Origin: Lichenostomus cassidix
Lineage: Eukaryota; Chordata; Aves; Passeriformes; Meliphagidae
DNA: 64,000 nucleotides
Reading direction: 5' to 3'
Assembly (NCBI GenBank): GCA_008360975.2
Contig: CM039211.1
Span: forward strand, 47,428,077 to 47,492,076
This document shows, in pieces, positions 38,244-50,024 of the stretch. How positions within the stretch are numbered: the first letter of the stretch is position 1; each line of letters begins with the position of its first letter. The notes under the pieces were generated by a model, which saw only the letters and a list, made by a program, of their open reading frames with translations, searched no databases and was not told the origin of the DNA. Position numbers and translations under genes: made by a program.

Positions 38244-38249
38244 TTTATT
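38244..38249 (-). terminator. PDCD1LG2: Candidate polyadenylation signal of PDCD1LG2
   Basis: AATAAA on the minus strand (TTTATT on plus), 351 nt after the stop codon. It is the nearest canonical hexamer I noticed downstream; another lies near 38013. The used site cannot be decided without transcripts. Confidence 0.4.
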
Positions 38250-38599
38250 CAAATTCCACAAGATGTTTGAATCCAAGCACCATTCCTGAGACTGGCACAG
38301 TTAATAAAGGCATTCTTAAAAAAAAATAAATCCCTTGAGCAACAGTAAGTCCAAAAGTAAAGTGTATCAAAAGCACTCAGATGACCTCTTCACAGTGGTA
38401 AACCACATTTCATGACACCATAATTCTCAGTAACTTCAAGACATGGTATCTGATGAGGCATAGCTTTCCATTGCTGCAGCACAAATACATCCCCATGAGT
38501 TCACTGTTTATCCCAAGGCTAAAGTGCTATAATTTTCTTTTGAAGTCCCCAAAAACAGATACAAGAAGTGCAAATTCTGGCATGTAAGATGAAGATTTT

Positions 38600-38682
38600 T
38601 CACAGACCCACAATCCCACTGTCTCTTGAAGCTGCAACGGTTGACAAGTATAAACCTTCAGTCTGAGAGTTAAAATCATCAC
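38600..38682 (-). CDS. PDCD1LG2: PDCD1LG2 last coding exon
   Basis: The acceptor is ttctttcttttag. The exon adds 26 full residues starting [15 protein letters not shown] and ends at TGA (38602-38600). It contains one Tyr in LYLSTV, which does not fit a strict ITIM. The frame follows exactly from the 42-nt exon. Confidence 0.68.
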
Positions 38683-41600
38683 CTAAAAGAAAGAAAATGC
38701 AGCAGTATTAGTTTAAAAATCTGCAGTGATTTAAGGAAATGAAAAGCCTGAATTTAACAACAGAGTGGTAAAGAATGAAAGCTCTGTCTTCATTGTATGC
38801 AAGTTTTTCTGGGTCATATTGAAGTCACAGTAGCTCCTTAAACCTGTCATAATTTACAAGAACATTCTGTTGCAATCTTTTCAAAGCAAAGAATTATCTC
38901 TCTTATCTGTAGTCCAAATTCTGAATTTTCTATGACAACAAAGCTATCACTTACTTTCAGCCATATAAATGAAATAACAAAACTGAAACCTGTTTAGAGA
39001 GCATCCATGGGAATGATTGTCAGTAAATCTATGCATGTGATTAAAAGTGTGCAGAACTGGGACTTCAGTGATGAGTTCAAATGTCCTACATAGCCAGTTT
39101 TGATACAGCTTGAGCTGTAACTGGTAACATTAACAATCCTTGTTCCTGTAACCAAGAGTGTATGGGTCATTTCCAAGGCACTCTGGTAAAGTATCTGTGG
39201 CTTTTATGCTTCAGCTATCTACTCATCATGGAAAAAGGTTCTTTCCAGTGTTTCTTAAAAATATATGGTGCTGAGAAATAGAAATGTTTGTCATCTGACT
39301 TACTGCATGTTGCATAAATTTTTTTTTAATTAAATGAAGAAGTAAAACAAAACCACAAAGAGCACCCTTGTCGCCTTTAATTTTTCATTTCACAAAGTGC
39401 ACAGGGGAGGCTATGGCCTACAAAGTGGAAAAATTCTAGAAAATTAATAGAAAAAGCCAGGAGAAGCCAAGCTATGCTCAGTCAATGTGCACTGGAATTT
39501 TGTCCAGACATGCACAAACGCTGTCCTCCAAAATGCTGCTTGCCTTGAGCTTGTGTTCACTAGTGCATGGCATGATGCCACTAAAGTTTCACACTGTCAC
39601 GTGAAAAATAAGAATGAGCTTTTGGCTACTGCAAGTGTTGATTTCTGAAAGGTGAAATTGTCTTTCTGAAAGTGTTATTTTGACTGTAATATTGCAGTGG
39701 ATTGGACAGTTACAGTTAAGATGCAAGCATGACAACCTGAGGTGATTTAGAAATTTGTGAATTCATGCCCTCTTCATCCAATCTGCAGCTTCCACCTACA
39801 AAATTTAGTTTTTAAGCTGGTGACTTCTTGATGTATATTTTTAGTAGCAAGAAACATGGGTGGATTCTCAAATAAATCCTGTCCTTGGAAAAGCCCTGTG
39901 TTGTCTCTGTGTCCAAAAATTGATATGTATTTTTTCTTCAGGCCACTTGGTCAGCTTTATCACCATTTTACTCCATTTGTGCTCCTTGGCTGCCTCAGGG
40001 CTGACCTCAATAGGCTGTGTGAGGGTCTGCTCAGACACCAAGCAGTTATGGCTGAACCAAATACCCCTGTACCTAACAATGGCCACAGCCTTTCTCGTCA
40101 CAAAGCATTAACCTGTCAAATTTTTATCTACAGGTAACAAAACTGATTTATATAAGGTGTACTAAGACATTTCTTACCATATTGTTTTATAGTTTTCTAT
40201 GGTGGTTTCTTTTTTTCTCAGTTCAATTTCAGTACAGAATAATTAGATGCATCCTGACAGTTTTTTAGGTATTATCTTCCCTCTGCAATGTAAAAATTCC
40301 TGGATGTCCAGGCAAGTCAGGTGCTCATGAAATGCAAAGTAGCCCAGGAGATTATACAATATTCCAGATAAATGAGGTATCATTTTATTCGTTGTTAAAA
40401 CCTGTAGCCTGATTCAAAAGTATAACAGACTATTACCACAAAAATCTTGATGTTTTCCAAAATAACCAGCTTTCTGAGAGTATCCCTCTAAGCCAAGACT
40501 ACTCCAGTTACTATACAGACCAATGTGCTCAGCTGTGTATGCAAGCTACTGGTATCTCAGTGAAAGGGAACCAATATTTATAAACATTTACATTGACCAA
40601 GAGAAAGTCAAAACTTTAGAACCTGCATTTTTTAAAAACTTACGAAAAAGTGAATTGAAATTCAAAACTATCCTCTATTTTGATGTAACATTATTTAGGT
40701 TGCAATCTACATTTAAAAAAATATTTTAGATGTAAGAAAGGAAACTCTGTAAATGTAAATTTAAAAAAAAATCCTGTATGACTTACTTTTCTCATCTTTC
40801 ATGTTAGGGTTCAGTTTTCTTTTCCTGTCTAATACACACAAATTATAAAAAGTAAATACACACAAATTTAGCTTAAGCATTTTTAGATTTGAAAGAAACA
40901 ATAAAATTCAACAAATGTTTAGATTTAACTGAGCTGTAAGCACAATCAAGTTTATTACTAAGTCATACTAAATAAGTAAACTTCTCTATGTTTCTTTTCT
41001 TTTACAAAACTTGAACCAAATTCTGAAGTCATAATGTTAAGACTTTCCTTTCATGACTGTAAATACATTTGTCTGGTTTACTAGAGTCTATTCATGTGCA
41101 AGAAGATACTAGAATAACAGTCTGTTTACGTTATTACTTTTGCACTACTGCACATGCAACCTGGGAAAAAACACTGTGATAGTCCTGTCTCACACACCAT
41201 TTTAGTTTTGGAGCCTTAATGGAATTGAAAAATAAAACCTCAGTGTGATATGCTGTAGCTACAATGCCTCTGTAGCTATGAAGAAAACACCGTTCAAACT
41301 ATGCTTTTACAGCCCTCCTTACCCTAGCCAAAGTTTGTGGTCTATACAGAATACTAACTGGTCAATTTTAAAATCTATCTTTCTGTATACCTTGTTTCAC
41401 ACAGGCAACAAGGTGAGGAAAAATAAAACCCAACTCAAATAATCCACGATCTCATTTTATAACATCTTGTAATCTAGAAATAAAATGTTACCAAAGTCAC
41501 ACAAGCATGCCTAGAGTTACTAACATTTCCAAAATGTTGTTCACAGGAAAAAATAAAGAAATACTGAAAAGTTTCACTATCTGAAATAAAATGTACCTCT

Positions 41601-44600
41601 TCTGGGTTGCCCATTCTTGAATGTTTTTCTCTTCTGAAATATTATTATTGCTGAGAAAAGGACAGCTACGGTCACACATGTGGGGATGATAAATGAGATC
41701 AGGAATTTTTGTCCACTATACTGTGTACTCATTAAAGCTGTCAAAAACATGAAAGGAAAATAAATTTATAACTTGCAAAACAGACATTTTTTATCAAGTT
41801 TTCGGTTCTGTTTCTCCAAAGTCTTGCTCTGACTGAACAAAAGATTTTTAAAATTTGTCAACATAGTGTTTTACACTCGTTTTATGAATAATTTTTTTCC
41901 AAAATATTCCTGTAAAAAGCCTAACAAAAAAACAGTCAAATCTCTCATTTGTATGGCATATATCTCATATTTGTATGCCACCCTCTTGGCATCTGCCTTT
42001 GAAATATTTATATCTATTGATGACATCCCCTCTCAGTTTTCTCTTCTACAGACTAAACAGGCTCAGCTCCCAGTGTCTCCTCATAAGAGAGACACTCAGA
42101 TCCCTCATCATCCCTGTGGCTTTCACTGAACCATCTCTGATACCTCCTTCTCTGTTGTGTCTTGAGGAGCCCACAGCTGGGCACACCACTCAAGGTGTGG
42201 CCTCATTAGGGCTGAGTAGAGGGGCAAGATCACCTCCTCAACCTGTCAGTGCTCCTGCTAATGCACCTCAGGATACCATTGGCCATCTTGGCCACAAGGA
42301 CACACTGCTGGCTCATGGACAGCTTGTTGTCCACCAGGAATCCCAGGTCCTTCTCTGCAGAATTGCTTCCCAGTAGGTCAGCCCCCAGCATGTGCTGGCA
42401 CTTGAGGTAGTTCCTCCCTGGGTACAGGACCTTACACTCAACTGACCCTCATTAGGTTTCTCTCTGCCCAACTCTCCAGCCAGACAAAGTTCCACGGAAT
42501 GGCAGCACAGCCTTCAGGTGTATCAGCCACTCCCCCCAGTTTGGTGTCACCAGCTAACCCATGAAGAATTCGTTTGATTCCTTTGTCCAGGCTGTTGATA
42601 AACAAATTGAATAAGCCCGGGCCCAGTATTTATCCTTGGGGAATGTCACTGACAGCAGGCCTCCAACTGGATTCGATTCCTCTGATCACGACCCTCTGGA
42701 CTCTGTTATTCAGCCAGTTTTTGATCCATTTCACTGTCTGTTCATCTAACCCACATTTCCTGAGCCTACCTGTGAGGATGTTATGGGAAACAGTGTCAAA
42801 AGCCTCACCGAAGTTAGGACATACAACAAAATAGAGCAATTAATTAGGAGTCTATCAGGATTCATGCAGCTGAAAAAATTCCCTCTGTGCTGGCAGGAAA
42901 ATAATGAAAGATATCCTAAAATTAAAATGTATATAAAAATACAGACTGACTTGTTGGAGTGTATGCCAGCTGAGACTTCAAAGTCATTAATAACACTGAT
43001 TTATTTAGTTTCCTAAGAATTAGTATTACCCTTATTTCTAGAACTGAGCTCCAGTGAGGGACCACAGCACATGGTGTGCGTATGAACACTCTCTGTCGTA
43101 CAAGTTCAAGGTCATACAAACCTAAAGTGGAAATGTGAGCTGAAGTTTCTCCATTCAATTTTTTATTCCAGAAGACACAGGTGTAGTTCTCGCTCGTATT
43201 TGGTTTGAATGTCAAGATGCTGGTGACATTGTAGAGGCCGTCTGCTGTCAGCGTATAGGTGGTATTTGCAGGTCCACTGAGATTGAAGCTCTTCTCGTTT
43301 TGCCAGAAAACCTCTGCCAGAGGAAAGCCTTCTGACTGGCACATAAAAACAAACTTGTCTTCACCTGGTTTTCTCATTACTTGAGTGTTTATTCGCTTGT
43401 AAGATGCTGCATAAGAAGTTGTTGAGTGAAATTGTTGTATGCAACAATAGTCAGTTTCCCACTTCACTCTTCCTCTTTCCCTTTAATGCCATCTATTTTT
43501 CATGACTGTATCTCTGAGACACTTATTTAAAATCATGAAGGGTGTTTTGTAGAACAATGCAAAATTCATTATTCAGTCCTTACAATGCCTACAGCAACAG
43601 AACACATTCCAGTACTTGTTTGTCTGCAAGGTAGCAGATGACAATTTATAATTTATCAAGACGGAGGACACAGGGGAAGTCTTATGGGACTCTATTTTCA
43701 CTTTTTAAATATGCCACTTCAAGAAAAAGGTAGATTTTCATGTTTGTTTTACCATGACTTATAAACAGTGTGATATTTTCATCATATTAGAACAAAATTG
43801 ACTTTTCAGAGAGACCAGCGTGGGTCTTAAGAATGTCTGTGTCCATTTTTGCATTTGGTAAAAGTCGTTATTTAAATGTCTGAGTAGGAAACAAATGCTG
43901 CCTTGTATCACACAGACATGCAGTTCGTGGGAAACACCAGAAATGTTTCAAAGGTCTGGTCTGTAAGGCTGTCCAGTAACATATTCCTTTATTACTAATG
44001 CCCATTTGCCTTCTATAAACACAGAAAATCACATGTCCTTGCTCTGGGAGTTGCAGGTACTTGGGGAGTTCCCAGCCACTTGGGTAATTGCAGCAGGGTA
44101 CATAAGTATATCAAAGCATGTCTGAGAAACTTCTGGGAATGACCCTAGGTGGCCAAACAAGGCAGGGGATCAGATGAGAGGAGGGAGGTGTTGGCACTGG
44201 AGAAGAGGGTGTGAAAAGGAGGAGAAAGGAAGGATGGAAGGAGAACCGATGGTGTCCCTCTCTGGCACCAGGGGCTGTTGAACCAAAGTCTAGCCAGCAC
44301 TACAACAACTGCTTTGGCTCAGCTGGGGGCTGAGCACAAGGTCTTGGTGAGAGAACTAGAAACAAATTCCTTAAATTAATCTATTTCTGCAAGCTTGTAG
44401 GAGTTTAGTAGAGACATCTCAATGAGTATACACTTATATTCAATGTAACCACTCACCTTTTACTTCCAAAGTAATGTACTTGTAGTCCGCACCCTGGTAG
44501 TCAATGAGACAAAGGTATGATCCTGCATCTGTGATCTTCACGTTGGTGATCTGAAGGATGGCTCGTCCCAACTTCAGTTCACTGTGCAGAAGTGATGCTC

Positions 44601-46169
44601 TTCCTATGTAATCAGGATGTTGGGATGAAGGGAGTGCCTTCCCATTGCGGAGTGTGTACACCTCTTTTGATTTCAACCTGTCCTGTCTTTTCTGCTCCCA
44701 AACAACAGTCAGGAGGCCTAGATCTATTGAGCCATTCACAGGGAATCTGCATTCCATGGTCACATTGCTCCCATACTCCGCAGTGTAGAGCTGTTGAGGA
44801 ACTTCCACTGTAAATAAAGCTACATGAGGAAAGAGAACAGTTTAATTTGTTTCATTAAAATATGTTCTGATTTTCTTTAAATTTGGACAAAACTCTGTCA
44901 GATAGTATACTGTATACAGATAGTCAGATATACGGTTACTGGTTTGACTAAACGTTTTAAGCATTTCTTGTTCATATTCACACTAACATTTTTATCATAT
45001 AGTAATTATAGCAAATTATCTACATTTCGTATACATTATAGAATCTGAAAGATGAGGGCAAAATGAGCAACTTTTTTTCCACATTTTATAAATAATTTAA
45101 TGCTGAGCCAGTGATTAAACAGAGACCATGTTAATGAAATTATGATGGTCTCTTACATGTTAAGAGACCATCATAATTACTCCATAAGATTGGGGTAAAA
45201 GCAACAATTAATTGTGAAAATTGTAAATCTAATTTAATTATCCTTTGCAAAAAGAAACTGGATAAACACATATAGCTTGGAAGAATTGCTATGTAGCATT
45301 TACAAGCCTGCAACCATGTGAATATGATTTGATCCCATGCATTTTCTCAGATACGTGCAACAGTGTTACAGAAAATATATCAACATATTCTTAAACATTC
45401 ACCCAATTTGAAATTCATATTGTTATGAAGAGTTTGCCATTTTTAAAGTGTACTTGATGTAGCAGAATTACTTACAATACATCATTCAATATACCTTGTT
45501 ACTACTTTCCATATTGGATGTACCACATACGGGTATATCTAATTCAAGTGCACTTGAAAGTATTGGTAACAACATGCCAAAGAGAAGTCCATGCAACTGT
45601 TTATGCATTCCTTTTATTCCATGTGTCTGTGAAATACTTACAGGGAAACCTCCAGTTCCCTTTAGCAATATCTGTTTATTCACTCTAATATAACTGCAAT
45701 GAGGGAAAAAGTTTTGTGAAAAAGTGCCAAGCTGCTTCTGGGTCTTAGCCAAGGAGATACTGCTACAGGCATGGACAGAGGAACATAAATTGTTTTACTT
45801 CATTCAGCCTCACACTGAGGTTTTTCTGTTTCCCAATGAGCCTGGGTTGCTTTGGTCATCCTCCTTCACACAGCCATGCCCACTGATGCTGGACACCTCA
45901 GCTGCCAGCACAGAAGGTGGTAAAGAAGCCTGATGTTGAAAGTGACAGACACCTGTCCTGTGCTCAGGTGGTGCCAGTGCCTTCTGTGAAATGTTGGAAA
46001 GCAGAGGCTCCAGATATTACTGACCAGTCAGCTAGTATTGCTGGAGGTGCTTAGGCCCAAGTACTGAGGGCTTCTTTGGTTCTGCTGGTGAAACTGAAAG
46101 GCAGTTTCTCTTACCTGAAACCATGAAGAGCTGTGTTTTCAGCAACAGCAGTGTGAGGATCTGGGACAT
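38600..46169 (-). CDS. PDCD1LG2: PDCD1LG2 (PD-L2), complete coding sequence in six exons, 322 aa
   Basis: This is a type I membrane ligand of the inhibitory T-cell receptor PD-1. Coding exons: 46115-46169, 44457-44819, 43122-43406, 41597-41737, 40787-40828, 38600-38682. All junctions are phase 1 and the joined frame is open for 322 codons. Residues 1-18 are a signal peptide; 19-139 an IgV domain (C42-C122, DAGSYLC); 140-234 an IgC domain (C162-C216, CVFWNK); about 246-268 the transmembrane helix; 269-322 the cytoplasmic tail. [24 protein letters not shown] and PLAEVFW match mammalian PD-L2, and the gene sits between CD274 and RIC1. Odd points: the V domain has PD-L1-like features and lacks the Trp of mammalian PD-L2, and the tail of 54 residues is longer than the human one (about 30). 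Alternative: a PD-L1 duplicate, which synteny and the C domain argue against. Confidence 0.92.
40787..40828 (-). CDS. PDCD1LG2: PDCD1LG2 small cytoplasmic exon, 42 nt
   Basis: Found by searching for a phase-1 exon with good borders: acceptor gtgtgtattag, donor GTAAGT. It adds the basic segment [14 protein letters not shown] and keeps the frame. Support is splice consensus plus frame continuity rather than strong homology. Confidence 0.7.
41597..41737 (-). CDS. PDCD1LG2: PDCD1LG2 transmembrane exon
   Basis: 141 nt, acceptor gtttttgacag, donor GTACAT, phase 1 to phase 1. A short stalk ([10 protein letters not shown]) is followed by a 23-residue hydrophobic helix from FLISFII to SAIIIF and the basic stop-transfer run [13 protein letters not shown]. 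It falls where the human gene has its stalk/TM exon. Confidence 0.85.
41990..42850 (-). mobile_element. CR1 LINE fragment in PDCD1LG2 intron
   Basis: The right part (42630-42839) encodes, on the minus strand, a CR1 reverse-transcriptase segment including [27 protein letters not shown] and [13 protein letters not shown]. The left part carries the CR1 3' region, seen on the plus strand as ACAGACTAAACAGGCTCAGC, GGATACCATTGGCCATCTTG and ATGGACAGCTTGTTGTCCAC. The copy is 5'-truncated at about 42850 and broken by frameshifts and stops. It lies in the same direction as PDCD1LG2, between the IgC and TM exons. Confidence 0.92.
43122..43406 (-). CDS. PDCD1LG2: PDCD1LG2 IgC exon
   Basis: 285 nt, acceptor cttcttatgcag, donor GTTTGT, phase 1 to phase 1. 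It encodes the membrane-proximal C-type domain with [28 protein letters not shown] and [10 protein letters not shown], close to human PD-L2 (CVFWNT). Several N-x-S/T sequons are present (NLS, NTT, NVT, NTS, NYT). Confidence 0.94.
44457..44819 (-). CDS. PDCD1LG2: PDCD1LG2 IgV exon
   Basis: 363 nt, acceptor ctcatgtag, donor GTGAGT, phase 1 to phase 1. It encodes the membrane-distal V-type domain: GSNVTMEC (B strand), LTVVWEQK (C strand), a retained C' to D segment with [21 protein letters not shown] (F strand) and [12 protein letters not shown] (G strand). The G-strand motif and the C'-D length resemble PD-L1 (GADYKRITVKV) more than mammalian PD-L2. Confidence 0.94.
45138..45178. repeat. Perfect 18-bp inverted repeat (hairpin)
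   Basis: AATTATGATGGTCTCTTA (45138-45155) is followed by a 5-nt spacer and its exact reverse complement (45161-45178). It lies in the PDCD1LG2 intron between the signal-peptide and IgV exons. The stem is perfect; it is short for a typical pre-miRNA. No terminal target duplication was noticed. Confidence 0.8.
46115..46169 (-). CDS. PDCD1LG2: PDCD1LG2 signal-peptide exon
   Basis: The ATG at 46169-46167 starts a hydrophobic leader ([18 protein letters not shown]) and the exon ends in phase 1 before GTAAGAG. The exon itself probably starts at 46183 after the acceptor tttgtttcag, leaving 14 nt of 5' UTR here. The rest of the leader must lie in an upstream exon. Confidence 0.88.
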
Positions 46170-47652
46170 TTTCTCAGGTGGATCTGAAACAAAAGTAGGA
46201 TTGCATTAGAACTCGCAACAACTACCATCTGCTGAAGCAGATCAGAACTGTGTTAGCCTTTAAAATCCATCACAGCTCATAAACAGCAAAAATAGAAAAA
46301 AACACTAGGCTACCAGCAGAAACGAGGAAAATCCTTTTCACAGCAACCCATGCGCACACAAAGAATATGAACCAATGGCAATGAAACAGTGGCAGTAAAG
46401 GGAAATAAACCATTTCCACAACTTCACTCATAGACATTTTCAGGATCTGTAGCTTGCAGGCAGTCTTAAATAGTCTGACAAGGAAATGCTTTGACATTTT
46501 TTACTACCCACGAGTAATAATCAATTGCAATTGACTTATCCCATACAGAAGAGATTAATAAACAAACACAAGCAGATTTTTTAACTGCCTGTAATAACAC
46601 CTGATCTAGTTTACAAGATTTTTAACCCTGCTTTTGTTTCAAGTCTGCTTTGCATGGGTTTTTTCACAGGTTCTTATTGCCTTAAACCTAAAGGCCAAGA
46701 AATATCTGGAAGACATTGTGAGGCAGTGGAAATCTCAGGATGGGTAAATTAAAGTTTGCTTCAAAAAGGATTAGAATGAAGACTTACTGCTGCTAATTCT
46801 TTCACTTTATATATGGCAGTGCCTGACGTACAAAGTGCCGTGTGTTACTGATAGTAAACCAAGAGCTCTGGAATAATGCAAAAAGAGAAAGTACAGTTTT
46901 AGAGTGAGTGTATTCCTGTTCTGGTAGCAAGCAAATTATCAAATATTTTTCATACTATTGTACATAGATCAACATAACTAAAAAGAGGAAAAACCCCAAC
47001 CAAACAACAAAGAAATACAGGGGGCAAAATTTATAACAAAACTAATGAGATAATAGAAAAGAAGGAAGAATTACTTTGAATCAAGTTTGCTAACATACAG
47101 TATAATCTGAAAAAAAAGTTAGTGAATAAGACCCAGAAATAAGCTACAAGGAAGTAGATAAGAGAAGGAGCAAATTTTTACTTCCCCAGAGCTAGACTTA
47201 TTGGAGGAGTGGTTTAATTTTACTTCCTTATTCTTTTGTGGGCTCAGCTCCAAATATTCTGGTTCCAGTTTTCTTGGAGGTTGCATTTCTCTCATTGCTT
47301 CCACCCTTGAGCTCTCAGTGTCTTGGAAAGTGGGGCTCAAAGTTATCAAATTAGCAGCTAAAATTATGGGACTTTTCCTGGAAATTTAGACCTTAATCAT
47401 ATGATGTCACAAATAAAGGTTTATATGCGAACTACTGTAAGCAGACCTATTACATGTAAATGAAAGCTAGTTGCCTTTACCTGACTGAGTCCATCACTAC
47501 TTAATATGGGATGAATCATAATTGCTTTGGCTGTGTGGGAAAGGAGCTAATACATATTATCAGTATCTCTTTTTTCTGGATGCAGAAGTAAAGACTGTTA
47601 CTGTTTACCATCCTCAGTCTCCTGCTGTGCTCACTTCTCCACACAGCTTACC

Positions 47653-47681
47653 TTGAAGCAGGTGGACATAAGCAGAAGAAC
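47653..47681 (-). other. PDCD1LG2: Possible 5' non-coding exon of PDCD1LG2
   Basis: A strong donor (TTCAAG|GTAAGCTG) lies about 1.5 kb upstream of the signal-peptide exon, preceded by a pyrimidine-rich acceptor-like tract (ttttattcttttcag). Since the signal-peptide exon has an acceptor just 14 nt before the ATG, an upstream leader exon must exist, and this is one candidate. It is a guess from splice signals only. Confidence 0.25.
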
Positions 47682-47771
47682 TGAAAAGAATAAAAGAGTA
47701 TTTCACATTAATATTTAGGTCCCTGGATTAACCTTATGTGAGACATTTGAGGTAATCTACTCTCTTTTTAT

Positions 47772-47963
47772 AACTCAGACTACACTGAGAATGCAGAGCA
47801 TGTTTATTTTATTATGTAGGCGATGGGATTTTTTAAAATACACGTGTTACTGAGAGTAAAAAGATACAACTCAGACTACACTGAGAATGCAGAGCATGTT
47901 TATTTTATTATGTAGGGGATGGGATTTTTTAAAATACACCTGTTACTGAGAGTAAAAAGATAC
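47772..47963. repeat. 96-bp tandem duplication, two near-identical copies
   Basis: Copies at 47772-47867 and 47868-47963 both begin AACTCAGACTACACTGAGAA. I see only two differences (AGGCGAT/AGGGGAT and CACGTG/CACCTG), so the duplication is recent. It lies upstream of PDCD1LG2, just beyond the candidate leader exon. One of the changes destroys a CACGTG E-box in the second copy. Confidence 0.85.
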
Positions 47964-50024
47964 AACAAAATCAAGAAGATACACAGTCAAAGCCCCAGCA
48001 GATAGAAATCATAATTATTAAATGTCAAGTAAGAGTAAGTCTTGCCTGACCAGAGGGATTAGTATTAGAAGAGAATTACACATACTATAAATATGCAAAA
48101 GGACCCAAATGTGAGAACATTTTCAGTTGTGATAGTGAAAGCAGTCATGGAATGCTTGTGGGAATCAGGAATGATCTGTATAAGATCAAAGATTTATTAG
48201 CATGGATATACATTAGAAAGATTGAGGATCTGCACCAGAAGGCATCCTTCTTTATTTCCATGATCTCACTAGCAGACATCAAGTTGTTGTGCAACCTCAG
48301 TGCAATCTACCCAGGCAACTTCATCATGTGGCTCTGCCGCCTGACACACTTCCATAGAAACGCCTGCGTCTGGAAGGTGATTTCCTCTGAGCTTGCGCTA
48401 CCAACCACTCATGCTGTTACAGAATAACCCTCATGTTCTCCCTGTTTTTTGTAAAACATATGTCATGCCCTGCTCTGCAGTATTCCATGCACGCAGCTAT
48501 CCTAACAAGCTTATGCACATCACTGCCTTTTTTTTCCATTAAACAAAAGGCCATTTCTAAAATGTGTTCGTCATATGTCTGCTATGATTCATAGGGATGA
48601 AACAAAGGAACACTGCACCATAAAAATCAGCACTTAATGGTTCTTGCAGCAAAGTGAAGAATTGAAAATATACATCTGAGAGCAATAAGAAGCTGCATGA
48701 CATTTCAACAGCAATTTAGATCCAGGCAGTAAATTGATTTCCCAGACCAATCTGCAGAAGAAAAAACAAGTATCACACAGTGCTGCATGATGATGAGAGT
48801 TAATATGAATAAGCCTTGCAGAGTTGAGGTGGTGAAAGGCATCACATCAAACATCTAAAGATCATCATGGCTTTTTATGAGTTGCAATAGTTTCAATGAA
48901 GATGTAAGACCCAAGACTAAAAATCTGAACGGGAACAATGAAAACATAACTATGACTATGAATGTGCAAAAGGAGGAATATAATCTTATCTTTTTATACA
49001 GCTTTTTTTGCTTTACTGAAAGTACTAAGCTGAAACCCATACTTGGCTTTCATTGGCCAACAAGTAACGTATTCTGGTAAGTTTTCTTAGTGAATGCTGA
49101 GTGAAATCCAGATGGCAATGCTAATAAATTGCTAAAGTTCCACCAAAGATTGAAACTACACTAACTGTTGTTTTTCTCCTCTTGATTCATTCAGTTAATC
49201 ATGCCTGTGGCTTTAGTCCTGGCCCCAGTTCACCTATCCAGAGGGATTATAACGTTTGTCTCAAAAAAAGGGTAACTTCTGGCCAATGAAACGCTTGACT
49301 TCACATAAATTCTTAAGTGATTGTCCAAAATCCTTCTGAGAAGGAGTGAAAATGATATTTCTTGTTCCCTCAGAAAATTTAGACTCAGTATTCCTATTTC
49401 AAACTGCACAAGATGTATGTTCCAGGTGACGATATGATTCCATTTTAAGCATAATGTATAAGCTTTATTCAATTCTACAGACAGAAGCAAATATTCTGAC
49501 AAAGCTGGATGTTATAAGAATGCTCTCAGGAACTGAAACTGGTGGCAAAATATAAACATCAAACTGCTACATGCTTAAGCCATGGAGCCCTTGAGCAAAA
49601 GCTGGGATAGTACGCTTAAGTGGCTGTGCTTTGTACAGACCTATTTTGTTTGTGTTTATTGTTATGACTACTGGATTTTGTTTTCAGAAAATGCTCATGT
49701 GAACCACAGCAAGTTGGCAATTAAGGTTGGCACCAATGTGGTCATAAGAGTTAAGACTGGTTTGGTGTTGGTTAGTGACAACTCTTAGAATGTTCATTAT
49801 GTTGAGTTTATGAGAAGTTTTTTAAGCAAATGAACATGAAAATCACAAAATGCTTTGCAATCTACTCCTCTCTAATAGAGATTGAAACACACATCTGAAT
49901 GACGTAAATTAAATCCTATTTCTTTCACCCATGAAAGATCATATCATAATGCTTTTCTTAAGTATAAGAAACATCTTTGTATAAGATTCTCTGGAGCTAC
50001 CTTTGGTTAGTACCCTGGCTATGA

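Noticed and set aside
46780..46815. TATA-like ATATATAAAG next to a donor-like GCA|GTAAGT upstream of PDCD1LG2
   Set aside because: The TATA-like element and donor are only about 20 nt apart, which leaves no room for a transcription start and first exon.
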